Origin: Oscillatoriales cyanobacterium
GTDB lineage: Bacteria > Cyanobacteriota > Cyanobacteriia > Cyanobacteriales > Microcoleaceae
Reading direction: 5' to 3'
Assembly: GCA_004293365.1 (NCBI GenBank)
Contig: RDYN01000044.1
Span: 1 to 64,000 of the forward strand
DNA length: 64,000 nucleotides
The notes beneath the pieces are model-generated. The model was not told the origin of the DNA, made no database searches, and was given only the letters and a program-made list of their open reading frames with translations. The translations under genes were made by a program, and so were the position numbers. Every line of letters starts with the position of its first letter. Position 1 is the stretch's first letter. Below, piece by piece: positions 1 to 8,451 of this stretch.

Positions 1-1146
1 CTGCAATCTCTGACTAATTTGACTTATCTGTATCTGTACAACAATCAAATATCAGACATCACACCCCTACAATCTCTGACTAATTTGACTTCTCTGTATG
101 TAGACTTTACACCCCAACAGGAGGCTCTCATCGAAGCCTCGCGTCATTCGTGGGAATCTCTCGCCAACTCTACCGAACCCATAAATCGACCCAAAGCCGC
201 AGCCGCAGTTAAAGATGCCTACCAGGCTCTGGATTTAGAAGCCCCAGAAATAACTTTTTGCAGCAGCCCCAACGGAGCATTCGCACAATTACAAATGCTG
301 AAAGAGTCACTGAAGGAAACAGAGTTGAGCAAGCGACTTTACAAACAGGTAAAAGACGCGCTGCACCCCTTTTCCTTAACAGCATTGCCGGAGGAACTTT
401 GGGATTTAATTATATGGGAGTCACAGCTAGAACAACAATTCAATGCAGACTTTTCAAACTATGAGAACTACTCAAAGTCGATAGTGACTCCGAAATACCT
501 GTTTCAGGCTGTCGCTGTTGCTGAATTGTGTGTTTCTGCCTCGGGCATTATTCTCAAACCAGAGGGACAAAAAGCTTTTGAATGTCTGAACCAGCTTTTA
601 GCAGAATGCGGCTGGATTTTTGCGTTTGAGAATGTCTGCTATCTGTGTTCGCGCCCTACCAAACTCTCCCTCGACAGCGAATACCGCCTCCACGCAGAAG
701 GGGAACCTGCACTGGAATTTAGCGACGGTTACAAACTCTACTCTTACCACGGCGTAACATTGCCCGAAAAATACGGGCAAGTTCACCCCAATAACTGGCA
801 AGCACAATGGCTTTTAGAAGAAGAAAACGCCGAACTCAGGCGAGTATTAATTCAGCGAATTGGTTATGCTAAAATTTGCCAAGAATTGCAAGCAACAGAA
901 TTAGATTGCTGGAAAGAATACGCGCTGCTCAGAATTGATGCTGATATTGACGGCTTCAATCCTGATGATTTCGAGGACGATGAGGATGCTCCGAAAAAAG
1001 AAGATATTTACTTGTTAAAAATGACCTGTCCGAGCACGGGACACATTCACGCGCTGCGAGTGCCTCCTGATGTAGAATCTGCTAAAGAGGCAATTCGTTG
1101 GGTAAATTGGGACATTGATTCAGAGGAGTTTTCCGTACAAACTTGA
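1..1146 (+). CDS. Leucine-rich-repeat protein with DUF6745-like C-terminus (5' end outside the window)
   Basis: The frame is open from base 1, so this is the 3' part of a longer gene. The first ~35 residues are two leucine-rich repeats of the internalin/SDS22-like kind (pattern LxxLTNLTxLYLYNNQISDITPL), which usually form a protein-binding arc. The following ~330 residues are not LRR. They contain RLHAEGEPALEF and HGVTLPEKYG blocks and a NAELRRVLIQRIG block, which I associate with the cyanobacterial domain DUF6745 often found after LRRs. An acidic patch (DDFEDDEDAPKKED) lies near the C-terminus. No enzymatic motif is visible. The domain name is from memory; the LRRs are plainly visible. Confidence 0.8.
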   Translation: MQSLTNLTYLYLYNNQISDITPLQSLTNLTSLYVDFTPQQEALIEASRHSWESLANSTEPINRPKAAAAVKDAYQALDLEAPEITFCSSPNGAFAQLQMLKESLKETELSKRLYKQVKDALHPFSLTALPEELWDLIIWESQLEQQFNADFSNYENYSKSIVTPKYLFQAVAVAELCVSASGIILKPEGQKAFECLNQLLAECGWIFAFENVCYLCSRPTKLSLDSEYRLHAEGEPALEFSDGYKLYSYHGVTLPEKYGQVHPNNWQAQWLLEEENAELRRVLIQRIGYAKICQELQATELDCWKEYALLRIDADIDGFNPDDFEDDEDAPKKEDIYLLKMTCPSTGHIHALRVPPDVESAKEAIRWVNWDIDSEEFSVQT

Positions 1147-1234
1147 ATAATACTAATTAAAAAAAGTCTTGCTACAATCATCAATCTGAGGCCAATTGTT
1201 AACAGTCGCCCCAGCCCCGCGCCGGACTTAGGTC

Positions 1235-1445
1235 TTGCCCAAAGCCGTGTCAACTTAACGTCAAAGATAGTGCCGGTCTTCTGTCTAGCTATTAAGCGTC
1301 GATCCCCCCTAGCCCCCCTTAAGAAGGGGGGGACAGGAGCATTGTCAAAGTCCCCCTTCTTAAGGGGGATTTAGGGGGCTCAGGCCTCGGTGGTAAACGA
1401 GAGATACAAGGGTTTTCAGATTTAAGTTGACACGGCTTTGGGCAA
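1235..1445. repeat. MITE-like element with 24-bp terminal inverted repeats
   Basis: A perfect 24-bp inverted repeat starts with TTGCCCAAAGCCGTG at 1235-1258 and is mirrored at 1422-1445. The 211-bp element has no ORF of note and encloses a second palindromic repeat. No clear target-site duplication is visible, so mobilisation is inference. Confidence 0.55.
1301..1380. repeat. Dispersed C/G-rich palindromic repeat, copy 1
   Basis: An 80-bp interrupted palindrome built from CCCCCTTAAGAAGGGGG-type arms and ending TTTAGGGGG. A second copy lies at 44258-44332, so this is a dispersed family. This copy is nested inside the larger inverted-repeat element. Confidence 0.75.
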
Positions 1446-1598
1446 TGCCGTTTCGCTACTCCATCATCTGTACTTAATGGCTATCTTGGTCACAACCATA
1501 ATCCATAAAACTCTAATCAACATTGGCACTGTGCCAGTTAAAATGGTGGACTGCACAAACCATCAATTTAGCAAAAACTGTTAATAACATAAGAAAGA

Positions 1599-1624
1599 AG
1601 CCCACCTTCAGTCAAAGGTGGGCT
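1599..1624 (-). terminator. Probable intrinsic terminator of the cmp/nrt-type operon
   Basis: A 10-bp stem (AGCCCACCTT / AAGGTGGGCT) with a 6-nt loop. Read on the minus strand it is followed by TTCTTTCTTATG, a moderately T-rich tail. It lies ~240 bp downstream of the last transporter gene. The tail is imperfect, so strength is uncertain. Confidence 0.5.
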
Positions 1625-1865
1625 CTATTCATGCCAGCTTACCGACAGCTAGGCAATCGGGTCTCTTAGCGGATTGACGTAAAAGTTGAGAAAAAGATCC
1701 GAATCTTCCGGAAAAATTTATCCCCAACAATTAAGCTTCAGTTTACCCGTTAGCGAAGCCCTCGAAGAGGATCGCACCCGCGACATCTCACCCGCAGCGG
1801 TGTTGTCGTGAAATTGGGGAAATGCTGGGGCTTTATTTTGCCAGCAATCCCCAATCTCAAAGGGT

Positions 1866-2711
1866 TTAAGCGTCGTGATCGTGAGCGAAGCGGCGGAAGA
1901 GGAAGTCTAGGGCGTAGTTCCGCAAATTGTAATATTCCGGATCTTCCATCATTTGTACCCGATCGCGCGGACGCGGAAAAGGAATCTCCAGAACTTCGCC
2001 AATCGTCGCTGACGGGCCGTTGGTCATCATCACGAGTCGATCGGCCAAAAACAGCGCTTCGTCAATATCGTGAGTAATCATCAACACTGTACAGCGGTGA
2101 TCGTTCCAGATTTTCAGCAACTCTTCCTGCAATTCTTCCTTGGTAATTGCGTCGAGAGCACCGAAAGGTTCGTCCAAAATTAGCACCTTGGGACGAATTG
2201 CTAAGGCGCGGGCGATGGAAACCCGCTGTTTCATACCCCCGGAAATTTGCGGAGGTCTTTTCTCAGCAGCTTCTGTCAGTCCCACCATTGCCAAATGATC
2301 TTTGACGATCGCATTTTTTTCGGCTTTCGACTTCTCGGGAAATACAGCGTTAACGGCAATGTAAACATTTTCAAACACAGTCCGCCAAGGCAGTAAAGCG
2401 TAACCCTGAAATACTACCATGCGATCGGGGCCTGGCTTTTCGATCCGCTGCCCGTTAATCGACACAGTGCCATCGCTGGGATGGCTAAAACCGGACACCA
2501 TATTTAACAGTGTGGATTTGCCGCAGCCCGAGTGTCCGATCAGAGTAATAAACTCTCCCTCAGATACGGTCAAGTTAACGTTTTCTAAGGCTCTGTAACC
2601 GTTTGGATATACTTTATAAACATTGTCCATCACCAAAAAAGGCTGGCGGCGATCGTTTGGTTGCTGGAGCTGGGTTTTGGTGTTCGTCTGGTTGACAGCA
2701 GTATTAATCAT
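1866..2711 (-). CDS. cmpD: ABC transporter ATP-binding protein, CmpD/NrtD type
   Basis: Cytoplasmic ATPase subunit of a bicarbonate or nitrate importer. From the TTG start at 2750, Walker A GHSGCGKST lies at residues 72-80, signature ISGGMKQR at ~169-176 and Walker B ILILDEP-like at ~189-195. The ATG at 2711 is preferred over the TTG because it needs no rare start and the conserved domain begins ~27 residues later. It is the last gene of the four-gene operon and lacks the C-terminal binding domain of its neighbour CmpC, as expected for the D subunit. A 24-bp-arm hairpin lies just upstream. The cmp rather than nrt assignment comes from CmpA. Confidence 0.85.
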   Translation of the reverse strand: MINTAVNQTNTKTQLQQPNDRRQPFLVMDNVYKVYPNGYRALENVNLTVSEGEFITLIGHSGCGKSTLLNMVSGFSHPSDGTVSINGQRIEKPGPDRMVVFQGYALLPWRTVFENVYIAVNAVFPEKSKAEKNAIVKDHLAMVGLTEAAEKRPPQISGGMKQRVSIARALAIRPKVLILDEPFGALDAITKEELQEELLKIWNDHRCTVLMITHDIDEALFLADRLVMMTNGPSATIGEVLEIPFPRPRDRVQMMEDPEYYNLRNYALDFLFRRFAHDHDA

Positions 2712-2756
2712 GGGTTTGGGAAGTTGTGAGTGGGTGATTAGCGATAGCAAACACGG

Positions 2757-2812
2757 TTTGTAGTGTGGACTTTAGTCCGCAACATATGGCGGACTAAAGT
2801 CCACACTACAAA
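2757..2812. repeat. Perfect 24-bp inverted repeat between cmpC and cmpD
   Basis: Arms 2757-2780 and 2789-2812 (TTTGTAGTGTGGACTTTAGT... and its complement) pair perfectly around an 8-nt loop. It is one member of the GGACTTTAGTCC palindrome family seen at 4963-5015 and 15075-15802. In the transcript it would form a strong hairpin between two operon genes and could affect mRNA processing or attenuation; that role is inference. Confidence 0.8.
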
Positions 2813-2853
2813 CTAATCTTATTGCGGTCGTTTGGCGCAATGACGATCGCCTT

Positions 2854-4857
2854 TTAAGCAACAGCTCTGCGGCCCGAATCCAGAATCACTTCAGCCATCG
2901 TGTAATCGCGTTTAATCGCTAGATTGTTGAGATAGCCGATCGGATCTTCAGCATTAAACACCGAGCCATCAAACAAACGGAGAGAACCCCGAGTGTAAGT
3001 AATATCAGACATTCCCAGCTCCCGCGCGGCGGTACTGAAGGGGCCTACTCGCACCACCCGTTCCAGAATTTCTACCCAGTTGCGGGGGAACACTGTATCG
3101 CCCCAGCGCGCCATCTGCACCATGTGCCACAACTGTTCGGTACGGCTGGGGCGGTTCACCCCGTCGCCGGCGAACAAGTGGTGGGCGTATTCCCGCATTG
3201 GAGTATCCAGATTGCAAGCAGTAGATTTGGGATCGCCAATTTGGATGTAACTCTTGTCAGTGGCGACGTACTCCCGTCCCGCCACAATTTCGGAAACTTC
3301 TTGAGCGTGGGCCGGATCGCTGCAATAGTGACAAGCTTCTAGCAAAGCTTTCACCAGAGCAATGTGAGTGTTGGGGTAAGCATTCGCCCAATCTTCCCGA
3401 ACTCCCAGAATTTTTGCCGGGTGTCCGGGCCACAGTTCCAAATCCGTAGCCACGGTAAAGCCGACTCCTTCCATGGATGCGCGCAAGTTCCAAGGTTCGC
3501 CCACGCAGAAACCGTCAATCGTCCCGCCTTGCAAGTCCACAATCATCTGGGCTGGAGGGATGTTTTTTAGCAAAACATCGCGATCGGGGTCAATGCCGCC
3601 GGAAGCCAGCCAGTAGCGCAGCAGCAGGTTGTGCATCGATGAAGGGTGAACGATGCCCATGCGGTGAGTTTGGGCGGGGGTTCTGTGCAGCATTTCTTTG
3701 AAATCTGCCAGAGTGTAGATTCCTTGGTCGTAGAAGCGGCGGGCTAGGGTAATTCCGTTGCCGTTGCGGCTCATGGTAAGGGCTGTAACGGTTGGTATGG
3801 GCTTCTCTTGGTGGCCTCCCAAGCTCAACCACGCCGCCATCCCAGAGGGCATTTGGGCTGCGTCTAAGTATCCGGCGGCGATGCCGTCTACGATGCCGCG
3901 CCAGCTTGTTTCGCGCACGAGATGCACTTCATCCAGGCCGTGTTTGGCAAATAAGCCTTTTTCTTTGGCGATCGCCAGGGGAGCGCAGGCTGCTAGCGGG
4001 ATAAAGCCGAGTTCGAGGTTGACTTTTTCTAGGCCGTGGCGGGCGATCGCGGGTACTTTCCGCGCCCGCAGTTTTTTGACTCGTTTCTGCTGGTTGAGGA
4101 AGTAAATCATTTCGCTGCGCAGGGCGTAGTAGCTGGGGTGGGAGACCACTTCCATGCGTACCCGGGGGCGGGGGATGTCTACTTCGAGGATGCCGCCAAT
4201 TTTCGATTCTGGGCCGTTGGTGAGCATGACGATGCGATCGCTCAGCAGCACTGCTTCGTCTACGTCGTGCGTTACCATCAAGGCGCTAATTTCGTACTCT
4301 TGGCAGATTTCCATCAACTTTTCTTGCAAGTTGCCGCGAGTCAAAGCGTCTAGGGCGCCGAAGGGTTCGTCTAAGAGTAACAGTTTGGGACGCAGGGCTA
4401 GGGCGCGGGCGATCGCCACGCGCTGTTTTTGTCCGCCCGACAGCAGTGCAGGTTGCTTCTCCGCGTGGGGCGTCAACCCCACCATGTCGATGTGTTTTTG
4501 GATGATGTCGAGGCGTTCGGCTTTACCTAAGCCGCTCATTACTGAGTCTACGGCGAGGGTAATGTTTTCTCTGACTGTCCGCCAAGGTAGCAGCGAATAG
4601 TTTTGAAACACCACCATGCGATCGGGGCCGGGCTGAGTGATTCTTTGTCCGTCGATCGTCACCAATCCTGCTGTGGGCAGATCCAAACCTGCCACCATAT
4701 TTAGTAGAGTAGATTTACCGCAGCCGGAGTGTCCGACTAAGGAGATAAATTCTCCTTTTTTAATTTCTAAGTCGATACCTTTGAGGGCTACGTATGTGCC
4801 GCCGTCTGATAAATTAAATGTTTTTCCTACTTGTTCTACCGCAATCAAAACTGACAT
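2854..4857 (-). CDS. cmpC: ABC transporter ATPase fused to substrate-binding-like domain, CmpC/NrtC type
   Basis: A 667-residue fusion. Residues 1-260 are an ABC ATPase with Walker A GHSGCGKST at ~42-50, signature LSGGQKQR and Walker B LLLLDEPFGALD. Residues ~285-650 resemble the CmpA/NrtA binding protein (LGFIPLAACAPLAIAKEKG, LLLRYWLASGG, FCVGEPWN, GHPAK). This architecture is typical of cyanobacterial NrtC/CmpC, where the C-terminal domain is a cytoplasmic regulatory sensor (ammonium inhibition for NrtC). The fusion confirms the operon type but does not separate nitrate from bicarbonate. ATG start with no upstream alternative of note. Confidence 0.88.
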   Translation of the reverse strand: MSVLIAVEQVGKTFNLSDGGTYVALKGIDLEIKKGEFISLVGHSGCGKSTLLNMVAGLDLPTAGLVTIDGQRITQPGPDRMVVFQNYSLLPWRTVRENITLAVDSVMSGLGKAERLDIIQKHIDMVGLTPHAEKQPALLSGGQKQRVAIARALALRPKLLLLDEPFGALDALTRGNLQEKLMEICQEYEISALMVTHDVDEAVLLSDRIVMLTNGPESKIGGILEVDIPRPRVRMEVVSHPSYYALRSEMIYFLNQQKRVKKLRARKVPAIARHGLEKVNLELGFIPLAACAPLAIAKEKGLFAKHGLDEVHLVRETSWRGIVDGIAAGYLDAAQMPSGMAAWLSLGGHQEKPIPTVTALTMSRNGNGITLARRFYDQGIYTLADFKEMLHRTPAQTHRMGIVHPSSMHNLLLRYWLASGGIDPDRDVLLKNIPPAQMIVDLQGGTIDGFCVGEPWNLRASMEGVGFTVATDLELWPGHPAKILGVREDWANAYPNTHIALVKALLEACHYCSDPAHAQEVSEIVAGREYVATDKSYIQIGDPKSTACNLDTPMREYAHHLFAGDGVNRPSRTEQLWHMVQMARWGDTVFPRNWVEILERVVRVGPFSTAARELGMSDITYTRGSLRLFDGSVFNAEDPIGYLNNLAIKRDYTMAEVILDSGRRAVA

Positions 4858-4962
4858 GGTTTTCTTGCCTTTTTTGTATGTTTGTCCTTGATTTTTTGAT
4901 TATTGACTGTTGACCGTTAGCTTTTGTATTGTGCCGATCGCCCAACTGCAATAATATTGGTT

Positions 4963-5015
4963 CGTAGTGAGGACTTCAGTCCTCTTAAAAAGCTGAGGAC
5001 TGAAGTTCTGCTACT
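4963..5015. repeat. Degenerate GAGGACTTCAGTCCTC palindrome copy
   Basis: CGTAGTGAGGACTTCAGTCCTC followed by GAGGACTGAAGTTCTGCTACTCG forms an imperfect hairpin in the cmpB-cmpC gap. It belongs to the same family as the hairpin at 2757-2812 and the array upstream of the hybrid kinase. Confidence 0.65.
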
Positions 5016-5094
5016 CGTTTAACTCCTTACCAGGCACAGCCTGGGAATTAGTTAACTCTTATAAACTCTCAACTGTTGTCAACGATCGACTTTT

Positions 5095-5136
5095 CTCAAC
5101 CGTCAACTGTCAACCGTCAACCGTCAACTTTCAACT
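5095..5136. repeat. Heptamer tandem repeat (STRR-like), six units
   Basis: Six heptamers of the form GTCAACY (CTCAACC, GTCAACT, GTCAACC, GTCAACC, GTCAACT, TTCAACT) just downstream of the cmpB stop. Complementary in type to the heptamers at 10201-10263; a short-tandem-repeat family common in cyanobacteria. Confidence 0.8.
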
Positions 5137-5141
5137 GTTAG

Positions 5142-5987
5142 TTATTTGCCTTGAGGTGGAGCAATTTTTTGCTGCAACCATGCCATCAGGCGATCGAGCA
5201 TCAAACCAACAGCCCCAATGTAGAACACCGCTAATAGAATTTCACTGATGTAGTTTTGCTGGTAAGCATTCCAAATAAAGAAGCCAATACCCGTAATCCC
5301 CGACATCACGATTTCCGCTGCAATAATCGCCAGCCAAGCCAAACCGATCGCAATTCTCAATCCGGTGAAGATATAAGGAAGCGCCGATGGGAACAAGATA
5401 TTGATGTAATATTCCTTCCGAGAAAGTTGCAGCACTTTCGCTACGTTGTTATAATCGTCAGGAATTTGACGGACACCTTCAGCCGTGTTGATCAAAATCG
5501 GCCAAACAGAGGTAATGAAAATCACGAACAAAGCAGCAGGTTCGTTTTGTTGCAGTGCAGCCAGGGCAATGGGTACCCAAGCCAGAGGCGCCACCATCCG
5601 CAAAAACTGGAAAATCGGGTCTAAAGCCTTGTTCAGGAAAGGATTCGTACCTACGACAACCCCCATGCTAATGCCCACAGCGGCCGCGAGAGTGTAGCCT
5701 TTTGCTACCCGTTCCAAACTAGCCAAAGTCTGCCAAAATAAGCCGACTCCGTAGGTTTTGGAGTTCATGAAAGGATACAGCAACAAAATCCGCGTCCGTT
5801 CTTCAGTCCAAACGCTAGTTGGCGGTGGCAATTTGATGATTCCTGTACCCGACAGGAATTGCCAAACGAACAGAAACCCTAAAAGTCCTAAAATTGGCGG
5901 CAATACATTTGACGAATTCTTTTTCCAAAACTCGCCAAGCGCTCCTTGGACATCGACTCCGCCTCTCCGATTTGTGCTGACAGCCAT
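5142..5987 (-). CDS. cmpB: ABC transporter permease, CmpB/NrtB type
   Basis: Inner-membrane permease of 281 residues of the NrtB/SsuC family. There are about six hydrophobic segments, the first near residues 33-50. The EAA-like cytoplasmic loop that contacts the ATPases is visible around VAKVLQLSRKEYYINILFPSALPYIFTG-type sequence (~180-210). It lies between the binding-protein gene and the ATPase genes, in the usual A-B-C-D order. The substrate cannot be told from the permease alone. Confidence 0.88.
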   Translation of the reverse strand: MAVSTNRRGGVDVQGALGEFWKKNSSNVLPPILGLLGFLFVWQFLSGTGIIKLPPPTSVWTEERTRILLLYPFMNSKTYGVGLFWQTLASLERVAKGYTLAAAVGISMGVVVGTNPFLNKALDPIFQFLRMVAPLAWVPIALAALQQNEPAALFVIFITSVWPILINTAEGVRQIPDDYNNVAKVLQLSRKEYYINILFPSALPYIFTGLRIAIGLAWLAIIAAEIVMSGITGIGFFIWNAYQQNYISEILLAVFYIGAVGLMLDRLMAWLQQKIAPPQGK

Positions 5988-6051
5988 CTTGCTAATCTCC
6001 TGTGTTTCTGCTGTTTTTTTTCGATACTAAGTTATGGGAAGCTTTTACCCA

Positions 6052-7455
6052 TCACGCTTTTTTAAATGCCAAACTCTTGATGTAATCTTCGGGCTTGTCC
6101 GGGTTGAATTCTTTGCCGTCAAAGAACTTCTCAACACCCCGAGATGTATTTTTAGGAATATCCGCATCAGCAACTCCGGCTAATTTAGCCGCTGCTTTCC
6201 ACAAATCTTCGCGGTTGACTTTGCCAATAATTGCCTTAGAATCTGCCAAAGTTTTTGTGGGCAAGAAACCCCAGCGGACGCTTTCGGTTAAGAACCACAA
6301 ATCGTGGCTCTTGTAGGGATAGGAAACGTTGCCGACTCCATCATTCCAGTACAGCGTACCCATTTTAAAGTCGTTGATTTCGGGCTTGCCGTCACCCATC
6401 GCATACTTGCCTTCATAGGGAGGAAGCAAAACATCCGGCCTTACGTCAAAGAAGTTTTTGCCAGAAACAATCGACACCAATTCGGCGCGATTTTCTGGTT
6501 TGTCGCACCACTGCTGCGCTTCAATTATTCCTGCTAGCAGGGCTTCGGTAGCTTTCGGGTGTTTGTCTACCCAGTCGCCGCGAATTGCTAGGTATTCTTC
6601 TGGATGTGCTTTCCAGATTTCGGCAGTTAGGGCGGACATGAAACCGATGTTTTCCTTGACAATCCGCAGGGGCCAGGGGTCGCCGGTACTGAAACCGTCC
6701 ATACTGCCGGTTTTCATGTTGGCTACGGTTTGGGCAGCCGGTACTGTTAGCAGTTCGACATCTGCGTCGGGATTGATGCCGTTAGCTGCTAGCCAGTAGC
6801 GAATCCATAAATCTTGGTTGGCTTTGGGAAAAGTGTAGGCTGCTTTGAAGGGCGTACCTGCTTTCTTGAGTCCGAGGATGTAGTCTTGGGCGGATTTTTC
6901 TAGTTTGAGTCCGAGGCCTTTACCTTCGTGTTTGGCAGCGATCGCAATTCCATTTCCCTGAGTGTTTAGCTGTAACAGCACGTACATCGGGATGCCGGCT
7001 TTATTCTTGGTAATCAGGCCTTTGCTAATCAGGTAGGGCATGGGCATTTGCCACTGGCCGCCGTCAATGCCACCGCCTGCGGAGCCGATTTCTACGTTGT
7101 CTCGGGCGGAACCCCAGTTGGCTTGTTTGGCGACTTTGACATCTACCATGCCGTATTTGGCAAAGAAGCCTTTTTCTTGGGCAATAATTAATGGTGCTGA
7201 TTCGACGATCGGGATATATCCCAATGTAATCTTCGTGCTTTCGATGCCTTCTACTCTTTTCTCGTTAGCAACCGCAACTGCTGATGTGGCAGCAGGAGCT
7301 CCTCCAGCCCCACCACCAGCACCACCACCGTCAGCAGTTCCACCGGGTTCGGGCGGATTTCCCAAACAACCTTTGAGCAGTACGGAACTGACGGCAGATG
7401 CACCTGCTGTCACGATAAATTTGCGCCGGGAAAAATTTTCTGAAAATTTGGTCAT
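6052..7455 (-). CDS. cmpA: Substrate-binding lipoprotein of a bicarbonate (CmpA-type) or nitrate ABC transporter
   Basis: Periplasmic binding lipoprotein, 467 residues. The N-terminus has a twin-arginine-like SRRKF followed by a hydrophobic run and a lipobox LLKGC (Cys30), then a Gly/Ala/Pro-rich linker at ~33-62. Mature motifs are [34 protein letters not shown] and [13 protein letters not shown]. As I recall the published structures, nitrate-binding NrtA has His in TFPxxxHD and Lys in HPEK, while bicarbonate-binding CmpA has Gln and Glu. Here they are Gln214 (TFPKANQD) and Glu287 (AHPEEY), and GGQWQMPMP is also CmpA-like. Bicarbonate uptake (BCT1, low-CO2 induced) is therefore favoured. First gene of the operon; automatic pipelines may call it NrtA. 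Confidence 0.82.
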   Translation of the reverse strand: MTKFSENFSRRKFIVTAGASAVSSVLLKGCLGNPPEPGGTADGGGAGGGAGGAPAATSAVAVANEKRVEGIESTKITLGYIPIVESAPLIIAQEKGFFAKYGMVDVKVAKQANWGSARDNVEIGSAGGGIDGGQWQMPMPYLISKGLITKNKAGIPMYVLLQLNTQGNGIAIAAKHEGKGLGLKLEKSAQDYILGLKKAGTPFKAAYTFPKANQDLWIRYWLAANGINPDADVELLTVPAAQTVANMKTGSMDGFSTGDPWPLRIVKENIGFMSALTAEIWKAHPEEYLAIRGDWVDKHPKATEALLAGIIEAQQWCDKPENRAELVSIVSGKNFFDVRPDVLLPPYEGKYAMGDGKPEINDFKMGTLYWNDGVGNVSYPYKSHDLWFLTESVRWGFLPTKTLADSKAIIGKVNREDLWKAAAKLAGVADADIPKNTSRGVEKFFDGKEFNPDKPEDYIKSLAFKKA

Positions 7456-8451
7456 AGCCTAGCCTCGCTCCAATACATAATCTTCTGTAACGACATCACT
7501 GAAGTTTATCAAAGCGCTTTTTTGCTGTTCGCTAATTGGGCTTAGGGAACTCTTTTAAGCGCCGGCAAAGCAGGATGGAGCAGAAAAACTTATTGTTACT
7601 ATAAGCTTTTATGAGATCCCTGCTGATTTGACTGTTTTGATTAACTCGATATTGCGATCGGCTCAGTTGCGGTGGCTCATTTTTTTGCGAGTACCACATT
7701 TTGCTGACCTTGATGATTAAGTTTACCGCACTCTGGCTGTAATTATAAAACAAATATTAAATTTAAATGATAAGTATATGTTGTAGGATGTTGCGTTTTG
7801 TTAAGTATTCCTGGGTGTTGCCCGATTGTTTCACCGATCGCCAATATTTTACAAAAAGCTGACACCTCAAGCTTGTGGGCAGTTACCAGCAGCCGATCTT
7901 CTCATTTTTGTCAAGGATTTTGCAAATCTCATACTTTTGGCATATTGACAAAAGTTTAACTATGTAATACGGCGGTTGACGAGCTGCCGATCGAGCGATC
8001 GCCCGTGGAGGCGGCGCGCTTATAGGAGAAAAAAATGAGAAAAAAATGAAAAAAAAATGAAGTTTTGAGTAGAAAGCTGAGAGACAGACTCCCAGAAATA
8101 CACTCAAAACTTACAATTGTCAAGTATTCAATTGTCGGTAGCCGGACTCGATAACACCAACAATCAGCGATCGGAACAAGCAAGTTCGGCCTTACTCGCA
8201 AAGTGCGCGAGCTAACAGATGCAACGGATGTAACCGATGAGACAATATTTGAGCAAACAAACTCAACTAAGAGTGTAGTAGCAAAAATTTATTAAATTGG
8301 CATAAAGTCGATCGCATCCTGAATCAAAAAGCAACAAAGAGCCAACCATCCCTCCCCTTGAATCTACAATCTCAAAGATCCACAGCTTACACATTGAGCA
8401 GACCAAACAAACCCAACAATTATATTGCCTCCAGCTTCTTTCTAAACAGTA
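7456..8451. other. Gene-free ~1-kb region between the cmp-type operon and the response regulator-cyclase
   Basis: No convincing ORF on either strand. It must hold the operon promoter near 7456-7800. I looked for an NtcA box (GTA-N8-TAC) and a clean LysR/CmpR-type TTA-N7/8-TAA box and found no exact match. An A-rich stretch with repeated AAAAAAATGA lies at ~8027-8062. Confidence 0.5.

Noticed and set aside
3758-4600. Several 100-150-residue plus-strand ORFs opposite cmpC
   Set aside because: Antisense shadows of a strongly conserved ABC transporter gene; composition follows the complementary codons.
7456-7900. NtcA (GTA-N8-TAC) or CmpR-type operator upstream of cmpA
   Set aside because: Only imperfect matches were found (for example GTA-N8-TGC near 7689), so no site is claimed.
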